This document shows, in pieces, positions 42,668-52,968 of a DNA stretch of 64,000 nt. Source of the DNA: Linum tenue (lineage: Eukaryota > Streptophyta > Magnoliopsida > Malpighiales > Linaceae); contig CAMGYJ010000005.1 of NCBI GenBank assembly GCA_946122785.1, positions 81,834,547-81,898,546 on the forward strand. Direction: 5' to 3'. Position numbers and translations under genes: made by a program. Position 1 is the first letter of the stretch. Every line of letters starts with the position of its first letter. The notes below the pieces were generated by a model. The model did no database searches and was not told where the DNA came from. It saw nothing but the letters and a program-made list of their open reading frames with translations.

Positions 42668-43115
42668 AAGGCCAAGTCTCACGCCCATGAGAATTTACAA
42701 AGTGGCCGTGAGATGTCCATCATACATATCCAAAACACGGCTCATCTCACGGCCGTTATACTGTCGAAGGCAACCCGTGAAACTTTCTGGAATCTCACGG
42801 GTGTGAGATGGTCCTTTCAAGACCGTGAGATTCAGGTTATTTGAATCTCAAGGCCCAGTCTCACGGGCGTAAAATTACCATCATTAAGCCGTTATAAAAT
42901 CCCATCTCACGGCCAAGTCTCACACCCATGAGAATTTACATAGTGACCGTGAGATGTCCATCATTCATATCCAAAACACGGCTCATCTCACGGCCGTGAT
43001 ACTGTCGCAGACAACCCGTGAAACTGTCTGGAACTCCACCTTTGTATGGAAAAAATCTCACGGTCTCTCTCACGGCCTATCTCACAGCCGTGATATTTCC
43101 AGAATTACAAATCCA
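42668..43115. repeat. CACGGCCGTG palindrome cluster 4
   Basis: A unit of about 240 bp occurs twice (about 42660-42790 and 42890-43030): CACGCCCATGAGAATTTACA, then TGGCCGTGAGATGTCCATCA, then ACACGGCTCATCTCACGGCC, ending GGCAACCCGTGAAACT. It separates the 81-bp array from the 3' end of gene D. Confidence 0.87.
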
Positions 43116-43379
43116 AAAACACGCCTGCTTTCAGGTCCATTTTCAACCAGTTTTCGGTATATGATCATGCATAATTTTTCCCTTGTCGACACATTAAACA
43201 TAATATAGAGAAAAAATAACATCACTGAATAATGCTTCATTCATTACTTCATTGTAATTTCAACAGTTTCCTAAACTTCATTCAACATCTACATTCACTA
43301 AAATTCATTCAACAACTACATTATCCTAAATGTCAATCAACATCCACATTAACTAAACTCTACATTAACATCACAAGTC

Positions 43380-46300
43380 TCAATGCTTCTTAGACTTTCT
43401 ACCCTTTTTCTCCCCATGCGCATGCAACGGCTTTCTTCCTCGATTAAGTAAGTTTGTCTTGAAATTCACCTTCTCGGTCTCAATTTGGGCAGGTCTTGCA
43501 TGTCTCTCAAAATATTCATCGGATTGTTTCTTGACTGTAGCTTTCACCTCATTCAGATCCGTAGTGAGCAAGTACATTGTAAGTTGTGCCCGCTCATAGT
43601 CACTATGGAACTGGTCAAGCTTCTTGGAATATCGATCTGGATCCAGCAAGTAATTGCTGACAAATAGTCCACAATCAAATCTGTAATATAACAAATAATT
43701 ATCATGGTCATGATGCGAACAAATAATTATCGAACTTAATTAGAACAGTGCACGATTGAACAACAACAAAGGGTACCCATTTGGTTGGCAAGCAACATCC
43801 TGGCGATATCTAACCACGAAGTCCACAAATGAAAACGCCCCACAGATATCATCCTTAAGCAACCAATCTAGACCCAATTTCTGCAAATGAAAACATCCAC
43901 CTCATCGATATATAACGACAAAGTCGGCAAATGAAAAACAACTAACAACTAAGCAATAAGTAAAGCTTGAAAAGTTGAAGAACAAGAAGCAAACCAGTTT
44001 CTGCATCCTTGCATCATATTCTTCATTATGAGTTCCTCGTAATGAGTCCCAGATTTCGATTTCTTTGGCTTCCATGTTAAAGACCGCCAGATAGAAGTGC
44101 TTCAACGTGAGGTTGAAAATTGGGACATGAATCTGAAATAATGGACAAACAAACAATAATTATCAATTTAACATAGGAGGGTGAAGCCATTTCCTTTTAG
44201 AAAACAACATTACAACATACCTTACTGCAGTAAAGTAGCTCACCAATACAGTATCGCTCATGTATCTTATATGAACGCATCTTAGCCATAAATTGCTCCT
44301 CGTTGCAATGACTCGCACGCTCCTAGAAAAATAAAACACAGTCACCCACACAAGCTACATGCAACAAAAAATAGATTAATTTCATGACAAGAATAGACAA
44401 AGCAGACAACTGTACCGAAACTGAAGGTGGAAAGAACCAAGACAAGCCACCAGTGCGACCACAACTCCGTTCTTCTAGTGTCTTGCACAGACACGCCATT
44501 TCTATAATCTAATGCATCATCATCACATATACCAAAGTCAGCAATACACGTTCAATCTACTAAATTACACACATAAATGAACTTACCCTTGTTGAAATTT
44601 TGGTCCTTGGCAAAAGCTCGACAAAATCTTCACGTGACAAGGAAAGAACCCCGCCACCAACACTAACCAATGTGTCACTGTTATACAATACCAAGTTCAA
44701 ACAACACAACATTAGAATAAGCAAATACCAAAAACATCCTACAAATATGATCCAATTTTACTTGTAATGATTTCGGGAGGTACCTTTCGGGAAGCTCACT
44801 ACTAAAAGCAAATTGAAGCATCTTTACTGCCTCCAGAGACAATGGTGTCTCAACAACAAAGGGAGGAGCACGGTACAAAGGTTGTGCTTTCTTAGCTCTG
44901 GGATTTGCCCGTTCGAATGGAGAGAGCACATACAAACTAGGCTTCAATTTAGACACACTACGTAGTGCACCTCCCTTTCGCCCCTTTCTTGTTCAAAAAC
45001 ATAAAAAAAACAAAACCAGTTCATTAGTAACCACACCATAAGAACCAATAATTAGAAAAATTAATCAAGTGAAATACCTTCACAGCCTTGGAACAACCAT
45101 CATTAGCAGCAACACTTTCATCACTCAACAATATGAATTTCTCAACTTGCGACGCTTTAGGCTGCTTGCAAGGAGACTTTTTCACAACTTTCACAGAAGG
45201 AGATTCAGAACATCTCTCATCTCCAATTTCCCCCTCAGCTTCTCCCGAATTCTCAACTTTGGCAGTCTTGACAAATTCCAAGGTAGGAGAAATGGGTTCC
45301 CTAGGTTTTTCAACCTCACCCTTCTGATCGTTCTTTTTCAACTCAGCTGTAGGAGAAATGGGTTCCCTAGGCTGCTCCCTTGACAACGGATCACCTACAG
45401 TTGCTTTCACTGCCTCTATAAGGGACTTCACTGCAGTACCGATTTCGTCTCTAAAAGCCCGAAATTCGTTCTCCATTTTCACAACCCGGCTCATTAGCTC
45501 ATTATCTCTAGAAGCAGCATCACCCATTGCCACTCTAAATTCTTGACCAAAGTTGTCAATTCTACCCTCCATGGTACTAAACCGAGCATCAATACGCTCA
45601 TAGAGAAGTAGCTCATCCCCGTCGGGTTTGTGCCGTTTCCCATCTACTTCTCCCCGTTTCCTTGGAGGTGATTTCAAACCGGCATCCTCAGCTGATCTTT
45701 TCCCCGAACTGCTGGAAACCTATAAATTAATTAAAAAGGGAACCAAATGTACCATTAGCATGCTCCAACTTGTCAAAAGAATCAAATATACTATCAATCT
45801 TACCACTTTTGTTAACAATAACTCCACGTCTCCGCTCCCCCAACTCATCAAATCCAAACTCCCATCAACGGTTTGGAAAATACCATTTGCATGCTCCAAG
45901 AATATTAACTACAAAAAAAAAATACTATAATCAACATGATGATTAATCATTACAAATATGTAGAAAGTCGGGATTAACAATTATTTACCTCCAAAAACAG
46001 CAAGCAACCCGGTATATACTCTCTTTTAGAAGCATTATGGTCGCAGATGCATTTGACCAATTCATTGAAGCAAAAGGATGCCCAATTCTTCTTCGGAATG
46101 TCTGCAACATCGGTGACAGCGTATACCGAAGACAAGGAAATGTCCTCTCTTCTAGTTGGTACTAATAGCACCCCCATTACGTACAAAATAAACATTTGAA
46201 GAAATAGATCGTCGCTATCTTTCATCTTCGACAACTCCTTCTGCATTAAGCTTGTGGAAATCGCCTGTCGGCCACAATCACGTGTCGAAAACACTCTAAA

Positions 46301-46633
46301 TGGTTCCAGTTCCTCTGATCTTCCCTCCACTTCTTCACCATTCAAGATGATATCAGTACCTCCCTCAGGCACACCCATAATTCGCGCGAAATCTTTGGCC
46401 GAAATATGCACTTCCAACCCATACGCCTTAATTGTGCTTTCTTCCAGATTAAAGCTCTTCACAAGTTTCTCCAACAACTCACGTTGTAGCTTTCTTGCTT
46501 TGACTTCAAGAATACGACCAAAGCCACATCTCCTAATGGCATCTGATTGACAAGCCTCTAAATTTGAGACTACTGAGAATACTTTCCTAGGAGAACATCG
46601 CGTGCTGAAAATTTGATGCCTCTTCGTCTTCAT
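43380..46633 (-). CDS. MULE gene D: Ulp1-type (C48) cysteine protease, ten exons
   Basis: Exons 46633-45989, 45908-45804, 45719-45078, 44983-44784, 44677-44587, 44508-44416, 44322-44221, 44132-43995, 43880-43777 and 43680-43380 all have GT-AG borders. They join without a stop to 806 aa. Residues 1-215 form a plant-specific N-terminal domain of transposon Ulp1 proteins (RCSPRKVFSVVSNLE, YGLEVHISAKDFARIMGVPEGG). Residues 251-464 are charged, with a coiled-coil-like stretch and two REPISPT repeats. The protease part (about 600-760) keeps the C48 catalytic set: H638 (KHFYLAVF), D655 (IWDSL), Q704 (CQPNG) and C710 (FDCGLFV). The C-terminus is basic. Ulp1 proteases process or remove SUMO; the role inside MULEs is not known. 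Confidence 0.85.
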
Positions 46634-46842
46634 TATAGAACAATTTTAGCAAACTGCAAAATTAAAACAACAGAAAAATTATAAGCATGCCTTGAAACAC
46701 GAATTATAAGCATGCCGAAGAGTACAAACAAAATACAAGTTCTAACTACCAGAAGAACTGAAAACCCCCTACATCAACACCTGAGTACACTAATTAACCA
46801 TGAAAACACCCAGCTTTCATTAATTTTCACCCAAAATGCAAA

Positions 46843-47345
46843 ATCTCACGGCCGTGACATGACCCGTGAGAAGCAAAGAGAAGTTTGCATATCTCCAGAC
46901 AATCTCCAGACAATCACACGGCTTATTCTCACGGCCGTGAGAATTTACAAAGGGGCCGTGAGAATTTACAAAGGGGCCCGTGATAATTTACTAAGGGGCC
47001 GTGAGAATTTACAAAGGGGCCCGTGAGAATTTACAAAGGGGCCGTGAGAATTTACAAAGGGGCCCGTGATAATTTACAAAGGGGACCGTGATAATTTACA
47101 AAGGGGCCCGTGAGAATTTACAAAGGGGCCCCGTGAGAATTAACAATGGGGCCGTGAGATGCCCATCATCCATATCCAAAAACACGGCTCATCTCACGGC
47201 CGTGACACTGTCGAAGGCAACCCGTGAAAACCTCTGGGAAACTGAGAAGTGTGTTTTTACATACACGGTCTCTCTCACGGCCTATCTCATAGCCGTGATA
47301 TTTCCAGAATTACATCCACGGTCTCTCTCACAGCCGTGATATTTC
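46843..47345. repeat. CACGGCCGTG palindrome cluster 5
   Basis: This includes about nine tandem copies of a 20-22-bp unit, GGGGCCGTGAGAATTTACAAA (alternating GGCCGTGAG and GGCCCGTGA/T forms), at about 46935-47150. These are followed by the longer ACACGGCTCATCTCACGGCC and GGCAACCCGTGAAAAC units. It lies directly upstream of gene D. Confidence 0.88.
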
Positions 47346-47378
47346 CAGAAACCACACACAACTTACAACTTTTGAGAG

Positions 47379-47550
47379 CTAAATAACATGACCACGAGCA
47401 TAGCCACTAAGCTTTCCATAACCCATGACACCACCATAAACACTCGCTCTATTTCCATCCAAACTGGCTAAAACTGAAGTCACCCTGATTTCATGAAATA
47501 GTTCTTGACTAACACACTCAATTGCACCTTTCATGCAGCCAAGCAAGACC
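47379..47550 (-). pseudogene. terminal exon of an unidentified, possibly captured gene
   Basis: An acceptor (TTAATTGAAG) is followed by 56 codons and a TAG at 47381-47379. The peptide looks like a conserved C-terminus: GAIECVSQELFHEI, VTSVLASLDGNRASVYGG, then MGYGKLSGYARGHVI. I do not recognise the family. No matching upstream exons were found between here and the right end of the element, so it is most likely a fragment picked up by the MULE. The call rests on protein-like character and the splice site only. Confidence 0.4.
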
Positions 47551-48297
47551 CTTCAATTAACAGTCCAAAATGTAATCAATAAGCAACGGTAACGACACTA
47601 CAAACCCTGAAAATAACTCGAACTCTAGTGGGATGTGGGAGATAAAAATTGACTATTAAGTAAACTCTACAAACCCATTCCTTACATCCCTAAAACCCAA
47701 TCAAGACCAAAGAACTAAAGAAGCAAGCAGAACAACCCCAGCACAGTTATTCTCTTCAGTTTGAAAGCAAAGGCAACAACGAAACGAACAATACAAAATG
47801 AGATCGAGGCACGGAATGTACAATAAAGAATAAAACTGGGAGTAACTCCCAAGCTGCCGTATATTCTAAGGCCAACAGACCTCCTGTATTTGCATATCGA
47901 TCAGCCACAACCATGCTCTAAATATCCTAACTAAGTTTGACCTTAATGTCTCATCATTCATGGAAGCTCTTTTACCCACTGCACTAAACTTCTTTTCTAC
48001 ATTATATACACAATTCTAACTCCACATACAGTCCCTTCGGATACATCCGATAACTCCACAAACAGAAAACTCATACTATGAAGTGAACAGTTAAGATAAG
48101 CACCCATTTCTGTTGGTTAATCGCATGCTTGGAGCCACTAACCATAGCAAAGAGACTTAAATCAATCAAACAAATCATGGTTTTCAAACTTAACTACATT
48201 CATCAATTGGCTAAACAGAGAAAAATTCCCAACTTTCTCAGTGAACACGGCCTTTCTATCTACCATATCATATCATATCAATCCTCCCACGAAGAAG
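47551..48297. other. right part of the MULE, no gene seen
   Basis: On the minus strand this looks like intron or UTR sequence (T-rich stretches, few long frames). It may continue the captured gene fragment of 47379-47550. No repeat or known domain. Confidence 0.3.
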
Positions 48298-48694
48298 ATG
48301 GAAGAACTACAACAACAACATCCATCCAAAGCTTCCTCACCAAAGGAAGCATCATCAACAACCACAACCTCAACCACAACAACAACAACCACAACTGCTG
48401 TGAATTCTTCAGACTCGAATTCTTCTACCCTAACAACAGAAGAACCCAATGCTCCTCCTCAACAGAAGAAGATTGAGGAACAACAACAACAACAACAAGA
48501 GCCTGCTAAGGATGTTGCTGAAACGGAGACAAATCAAGCACAACCTCAACAGCAAAAACAAGGTGAAGAGAAGGTAAATGCTGCAAATTCTCCTTCAAAA
48601 CAAGTGAAGGAACAACAGGAACCGCCATTGCAGCTAATTATCAAGCTAAACACAAAGAAGATAGTACTAACCGAAAAAAGTTGCGGTGGAGGAG
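48298..48694 (+). CDS. Gln/Thr/Glu-rich putative first exon near the right end of the MULE
   Basis: From the ATG at 48298 the plus strand encodes about 132 residues rich in Gln, Thr, Ser, Glu and Pro. It ends in a less biased segment (LQLIIKLNTKKIVLTEKS), followed by a donor-like GAG/GTAGGT at 48695. It is the only plausible gene on the plus strand of the element. The frame stays open to 49134, but 48700-49130 is repetitive and probably non-coding. No family recognised; it may be a captured host exon. Confidence 0.35.
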
Positions 48695-48890
48695 GTAGGT
48701 CAGCGGTCTTCGTTTGCTATCGATGGGAAGAGGGGTTTTGTGCAGAGTCTTCGTTAGCTATCGATGGGAAGAGGGTCTTCGTTTGCAATCGACGAAGAGA
48801 TGCTCGCTCTCGTCGTCCCTTGCTCGCCGCCTTCACTGTCGTCGTCGGAATCTGGAATCCGAATCGCCGCCTTCACTGCCGCCTTCTACT

Positions 48891-48985
48891 CGTCGTCACC
48901 CACTGCTCGCCGTCTTCACTCGTCGTCACCCACTGCTCGCCGTCTTCACTCGTCGTCACCCACTGCTCGTCGTCTTCACTGCTCG
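48891..48985. repeat. 30-bp tandem repeat
   Basis: About three copies of a 30-bp unit, CACTGCTCGCCGTCTTCACT followed by CGTCGTCACC, lie about 260 bp inside the right inverted repeat. Confidence 0.88.
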
Positions 48986-49201
48986 CTAGCTGCGTGGAGA
49001 GGATCGAAGGAAGGAAGAGGATCGAAGGAAGAAGGGTTTCGGCGGTGAGAAGAATGGTTTCGAAGGAAGATAGTGTTTGTCTCAATTGGTTTCAGACAAC
49101 CGGTTGTACCGGTTATCACACACAAATAAAATAATAATTTAATAATTTAAATAAAATCTAATGGTTGATATAGTTTGAACATGATCTAATGGCTGTAAAT
49201 A

Positions 49202-49241
49202 TTTTATAGTACCAATACTATAAAGCACACTAAAATGCCTC
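49202..49241 (-). repeat. right terminal inverted repeat of the MULE
   Basis: Reverse complement of the left end; see 28513-28552. It is followed at once by the second ATAAAAAAA (49242-49250). Confidence 0.8.
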
Positions 49242-49250
49242 ATAAAAAAA

Positions 49251-49783
49251 ATGTATCTGCTTGTTTATGATGTTGGAAATGTCAAGTAATCTTGAAATTG
49301 TGGCTTCTTGTTTTGAAGTGTTCTACATCTTCTACGAGAATTTTTAGAAATTGGTTTCAAATGTATCCATATTTGGGTTCTATGAAAATGTCAAAGCAGT
49401 TCATCTTGTTAATCAAGTATCAGAATACAGAATGAAAACATACGTAATGAAATCGGTACAGTATTGGTATCCCAATACCAAATACCGAAATCCCGAATAC
49501 CGAATTATATCTTAAAAACAATCACAATCCCAATCCCTAAATATTTCGGTATTCCAATCAGTTTTAAACTACAAATAAACACAATACATCATGGCTAGGG
49601 TTGTATGATAATCAAGAATCAGAAAACAGAATGAAGCAACTAAACAGGTTTTCATTTCAGAACTCAGTTTCAGAATTCACCAAAATTCTTAGCTAAACAA
49701 GGTTTTTTCAGGTTTTGTTTTCCAGGAAATGACAGCTTCGTTTTCATTTTAATTTTGTTTTCTGTTGTGGCAGCTAACAGAAA
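49251..49783. other. AT-rich flank right of the MULE
   Basis: No gene recognised. This should be continuous with 28503 and leftward in an allele lacking the MULE. It has several CCAATACC/AATACCGA repeats near 49460-49510. Confidence 0.35.
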
Positions 49784-49784
49784 T

Positions 49785-49950
49785 GGAATGGCAAGTAAAC
49801 GGGCCATTAGGCTTGGAGATCCATATCCGACCTGTTTAAACGACGGAGTGGGTCGAGATCCGCCCCGTTCAGATACGGGTAGGATTTTATCCGCCCCATT
49901 ACAAGTCGGATCGGATAAAATTCACCGGGGCGGATCTGGTTTGCCATTCC
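49785..49950. mobile_element. candidate small hAT-like MITE
   Basis: The left end (T)GGAATGGCAAG and the right end TTTGCCATTCC form a short inverted pair of the GGGATGGCAA type. The inside is CGGAT/GGGTCG-rich, as in the other hAT MITEs here. I could not find an exact 8-bp duplication, so the call is tentative. Confidence 0.45.
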
Positions 49951-50337
49951 TACAGGCTACAGCCCACCTTCTTGATATCAATTGAGCCAAAGCCCACGAA
50001 GGCTGATCGAAGAAATTTCGCCACGCACTTGTCAATGAATATTCTGTATATCTGAAGCGAGCTGGATATGTGCAGAACAGACACGTGTTGAGAAGGTAAA
50101 ACAATATGAATAAAGCCAGAATAGAGGTCCTCTCGCATTAACGAACGGTTAAATCCATAGGAAGGAAGGAATCTATCTACATAGAACTTCTTACTTTTGA
50201 GAGACGGGAAAAAACCAATACTGCAATCAAACTAATATTGTGAACTCTCAACGTGAAAGGAAACTACTAGAATTGACACACTGCAAATCTTCTCTCCAAT
50301 ACGACCAAATTTCAAGTTGCTATATGAACTTCTTCTT

Positions 50338-52663
50338 CTACTGTGGGTTGGGTGGGCGGCTGTTTGCAGCGGAGACTCTGGAGCCCCATTCCAACAGTTC
50401 TTTGCTGGTGTCATCCTTGTGAACAATCACCTCAATGAAGCACAAGCTATCCTTCTTTTCTCCTGTAGCCGTCTCAATGGCTTCAATCAACTCCTCTTCA
50501 CAGTATACCTGTTGGAACAGTTTGGGGCAACATGGTCAGGTGAAATGCCCTGTTCAATAGAAAGCTGTGTTCGATTTGATAACTTAATTAACAAGATCTC
50601 ACCTTAGTTGTCCAGACATTGCCTTCACCGTTATGAATTGCATCAACCAACCCGGTGTAGTTCCAGTTCTTGATCACATTGTACGGACCATCGTGGATCT
50701 CGACCTCGATGGTGTACCCACCATTGTTGATCAGGAATATGATAGTCTTCTGCTCATTTCTAATCATTGTTGAAATATCTTGCGCGGTCACCTGTCAATC
50801 ATGCACACACCCATGAGGCACAAAGGTTAATTCCTGATCTACTTCAAACCACTGGACTTCCAGGGACAATATATAATTGGTCTCAGTTGCATACCTGAAA
50901 GCTACCATCACCAATGCAAGCAATCACACGCTTCTCCGGCACAGCTTGAGCATATCCAAGAGTAGCACCAACTGACCAACCTATTGAACCATACTGCATC
51001 TGAAATTCATACCTGAAAATCCAAAAAACCCAATGATTCTCTTAGGTCGAAACAGCCCAAAGTCACTTACAAGAAGAAGGAATTTGATTGCTTACCCGCA
51101 TCCCTCGGGCAATTTAAGCTTCTGGCAATTGAACCAGGAGTCTCCTGTCTCAGCAATCACAGCAGTCTCACCAGAGAGCATCTTCTGTATGTGCTGGAAC
51201 AGCACATTCACCCTCAAAGGCTCCTTAGGCTCACCCTTCAGAGGAACTCCCTCGGGGACAAAGATCCTATGGTAGTTCTCATACGCGGTAGTGTTCTTCT
51301 CCAGCTTCTTAGCAAGCCCTTGCAGGAAATCCTTCATCAGAACACATCCAAATGCGGGGCCGTTTGCAATCACCACGCGGTCAGGCTGCACAACAATCGC
51401 CTTCTCCTTCTTGAGAAGCAACGAGTAACCAACAGAGCTGTAGTCATTGAAGATGGGCCCGGCGAACAAGTAAGCATCCGCCGATTCCACAATCTCGGCA
51501 CAGAAGGCCGTGCTGACCGCGCCCCAGTAGGTCCCAATGAAACGAGGATGGTGCTCTGGGACTAGCCCTTTCCCAGAGGGCATCACGGCGAGAGCATAGC
51601 CAGAAGCATCCGCCAGCTCGACGAAAGCATCGCAAGCCTTGGCCACCCGAAGTTTGGGCCCGCCGACCAAAACTGGCTTCACCGCCTTGTTCAGAAACTC
51701 CGCAGCTGCTTCGATTGCGGCCTCCAGCCCCCGCTGATTGCTCAATCTACACGAAGCAGAAATCATACAAGAGATTAAACCCTAACATTAGCGGAAAACA
51801 GAGCAATCGAATGCAGAGTTGGGGAGAGAGAGAGGGGGAACTACCGTGGATTGAGAGAGAAGGGAACGGGGTCTCGGCTGAAGGTGGGGTGGGGAATTCC
51901 GGGCAAATTGCAGCCGACGCTAATGTAAACAGGCTTGCTCTCTTTCAAAGCAGTGGAAATCGCTGTGTCTATCAGCTCATGAGCATCTTCCAAGTTATTC
52001 ACCACAGCCTGCCCCAAACCATCAAAGAGGGAAACAAACAAAAAGCAGAGCAGTGAGCAAAATTATACCGACCAAGGTTCACCATTATCGCTGAAATCAG
52101 GAGATATTTGTTGATTAATATTGAAATTGGAATAATACCTGGAAGCAGGTGACGGTCTGGAAGCATCGGAGCTCCTGAGTGAAATCGGGGAGGCCAATGG
52201 TGTGGTGGAGAACCCTGTTGGTTCCGTAATCGTTGGAGTTAGGGCCTCCGACGATGCAAATGACGGGGAGATTCTCGCTGTAAGCCCCGGCGATGGCGTT
52301 GAGGACGCTGAGACCGCCGACGGTGAAGGTGACGACGCAGGCGCCGACGCCGCGGGAGCGAGCGTAGCCGTCGGCGGCGTATCCGGCGTTGAGCTCGTTG
52401 CAGCAGCCAATGTTGGTGAGTCCGGGCTCAGCGATGAGATGGTCGAGGAGAGTGAGGTTGAAATCGCCGGGGACGGTGAAGACGTCGGTGATGCCGACCT
52501 GGACGAGGCGTCGGGCCAGGTGGCGGCCGAGCGTGGCCTCGGGATTCTTGGCGACGGAGGTCGGGATGGAGTTCTGGATGGTGGAAACGGCGCCGTTCGC
52601 GGCGGAGCACATGTCAGTGCGGTTGGGCATGCAGGCGTCGATTGATCCGATCTTAGTGTCCAT
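50338..52663 (-). CDS. PDC: pyruvate decarboxylase
   Basis: Exons 52663-52139, 52008-51845, 51746-51096, 51012-50895, 50791-50603 and 50508-50338 (all GT-AG) give a continuous 605-aa protein, the usual plant PDC length. It is a cytosolic, thiamine-diphosphate- and Mg-dependent enzyme converting pyruvate to acetaldehyde and CO2, the first step of ethanol fermentation. Visible residues: D67 (TVPGDFN), E90 ([16 protein letters not shown]), the HH pair 153-154 (HHTIG), the ThDP motif GDG at 481-483 ending in NN at 508-509, and E515 (GGYTIE). The C-terminus ends RPPNPQ. The ATG at 52663 is used because the codon two before it is TTG, not ATG. The gene looks intact and is the one clear host gene of the window. 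Plant PDC genes are commonly induced by low oxygen. Confidence 0.96.
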
Positions 52664-52822
52664 GGCCAATCGATCGATCGAAGGTTTAGTTTGCTAGCTT
52701 TCTTCTGTTTCCGGGGAGAAAAGGACAGGCGGAGGGATTGTATTAATTGGGGGGACGAATCAGAAAGGCGCTTCGTTTGATGAGTAGGAGAGAGCTGTGA
52801 AGAGAAGAAGGGAAGGGCTGGA

Positions 52823-52831
52823 TATTTATAG
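52823..52831 (-). promoter_or_regulatory. TATA box of the pyruvate decarboxylase gene
   Basis: On the minus strand CTATAAATA lies about 160 bp upstream of the ATG. A start near 52795 would give a leader of about 130 bases, rich in CT/TC repeats. Confidence 0.7.
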
Positions 52832-52957
52832 TTATAGGAAGGACTAAGGAGGAAGAAAAAGAAAAAGCGAGGAAGGGCGCGTGGGACTAGTGGTGGTTCT
52901 TGTGAATTGTGATACCATAGCTGGCTGCGTAGCGGGATTAATTACCAGCGGCGGTTG

Positions 52958-52968
52958 TGGTTTGGTTT
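52958..52968 (-). promoter_or_regulatory. tandem AAACCA motif, candidate anaerobic response element
   Basis: On the minus strand AAACCAAACCA gives two overlapping copies of AAACCA, the GT-type core of anaerobic response elements of plant fermentation genes. It is about 130 bp upstream of the TATA box. The motif is short and could occur by chance. Confidence 0.45.

Larger units (their letters stand above)
28513..49241. mobile_element. giant 20.7-kb Mutator-like element with transposase and Ulp1 protease
   Basis: The left end (28513) reads GAGCCCTTCTAGTGTGCTCT and the right end, inverted (49241), GAGGCATTTTAGTGTGCTTT. The two match at about 30 of the first 40 positions. Both are flanked by the same 9 bp, ATAAAAAAA (28504-28512 and 49242-49250), the duplication length of the Mutator superfamily. 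The interior encodes a FAR1/MuDR-class transposase (37479-40105) and a Ulp1-type protease gene (43380-46633), a pairing known from KI-MULE/Kaonashi-type plant elements. It also holds an Athila-ORF1-type gene (31164-33664), a possible small gene (36069-36647), two tandem arrays and five palindrome clusters. All four genes read on the minus strand. MULE inverted repeats are often longer, and the A-rich duplication could arise by chance, but the combination is convincing. Confidence 0.85.

Noticed and set aside
41810..42844. 344-codon plus-strand frame made of a 27-residue repeat
   Set aside because: The 81-bp array unit is a multiple of three, so the frame stays open by arithmetic. No promoter or non-repeat protein part is seen.
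48695..49134. Continuation of the plus-strand frame to 297 codons
   Set aside because: The second part consists of short repeats (CTTCGTTTGCTATCGATGGG and the 30-bp unit), and a good splice donor lies at 48695. Only the first part is protein-like.
52202..52645. 147-codon plus-strand Val/Gly/Asp-rich frame
   Set aside because: Antisense shadow of pyruvate decarboxylase exon 1, produced by its GC-rich codons.
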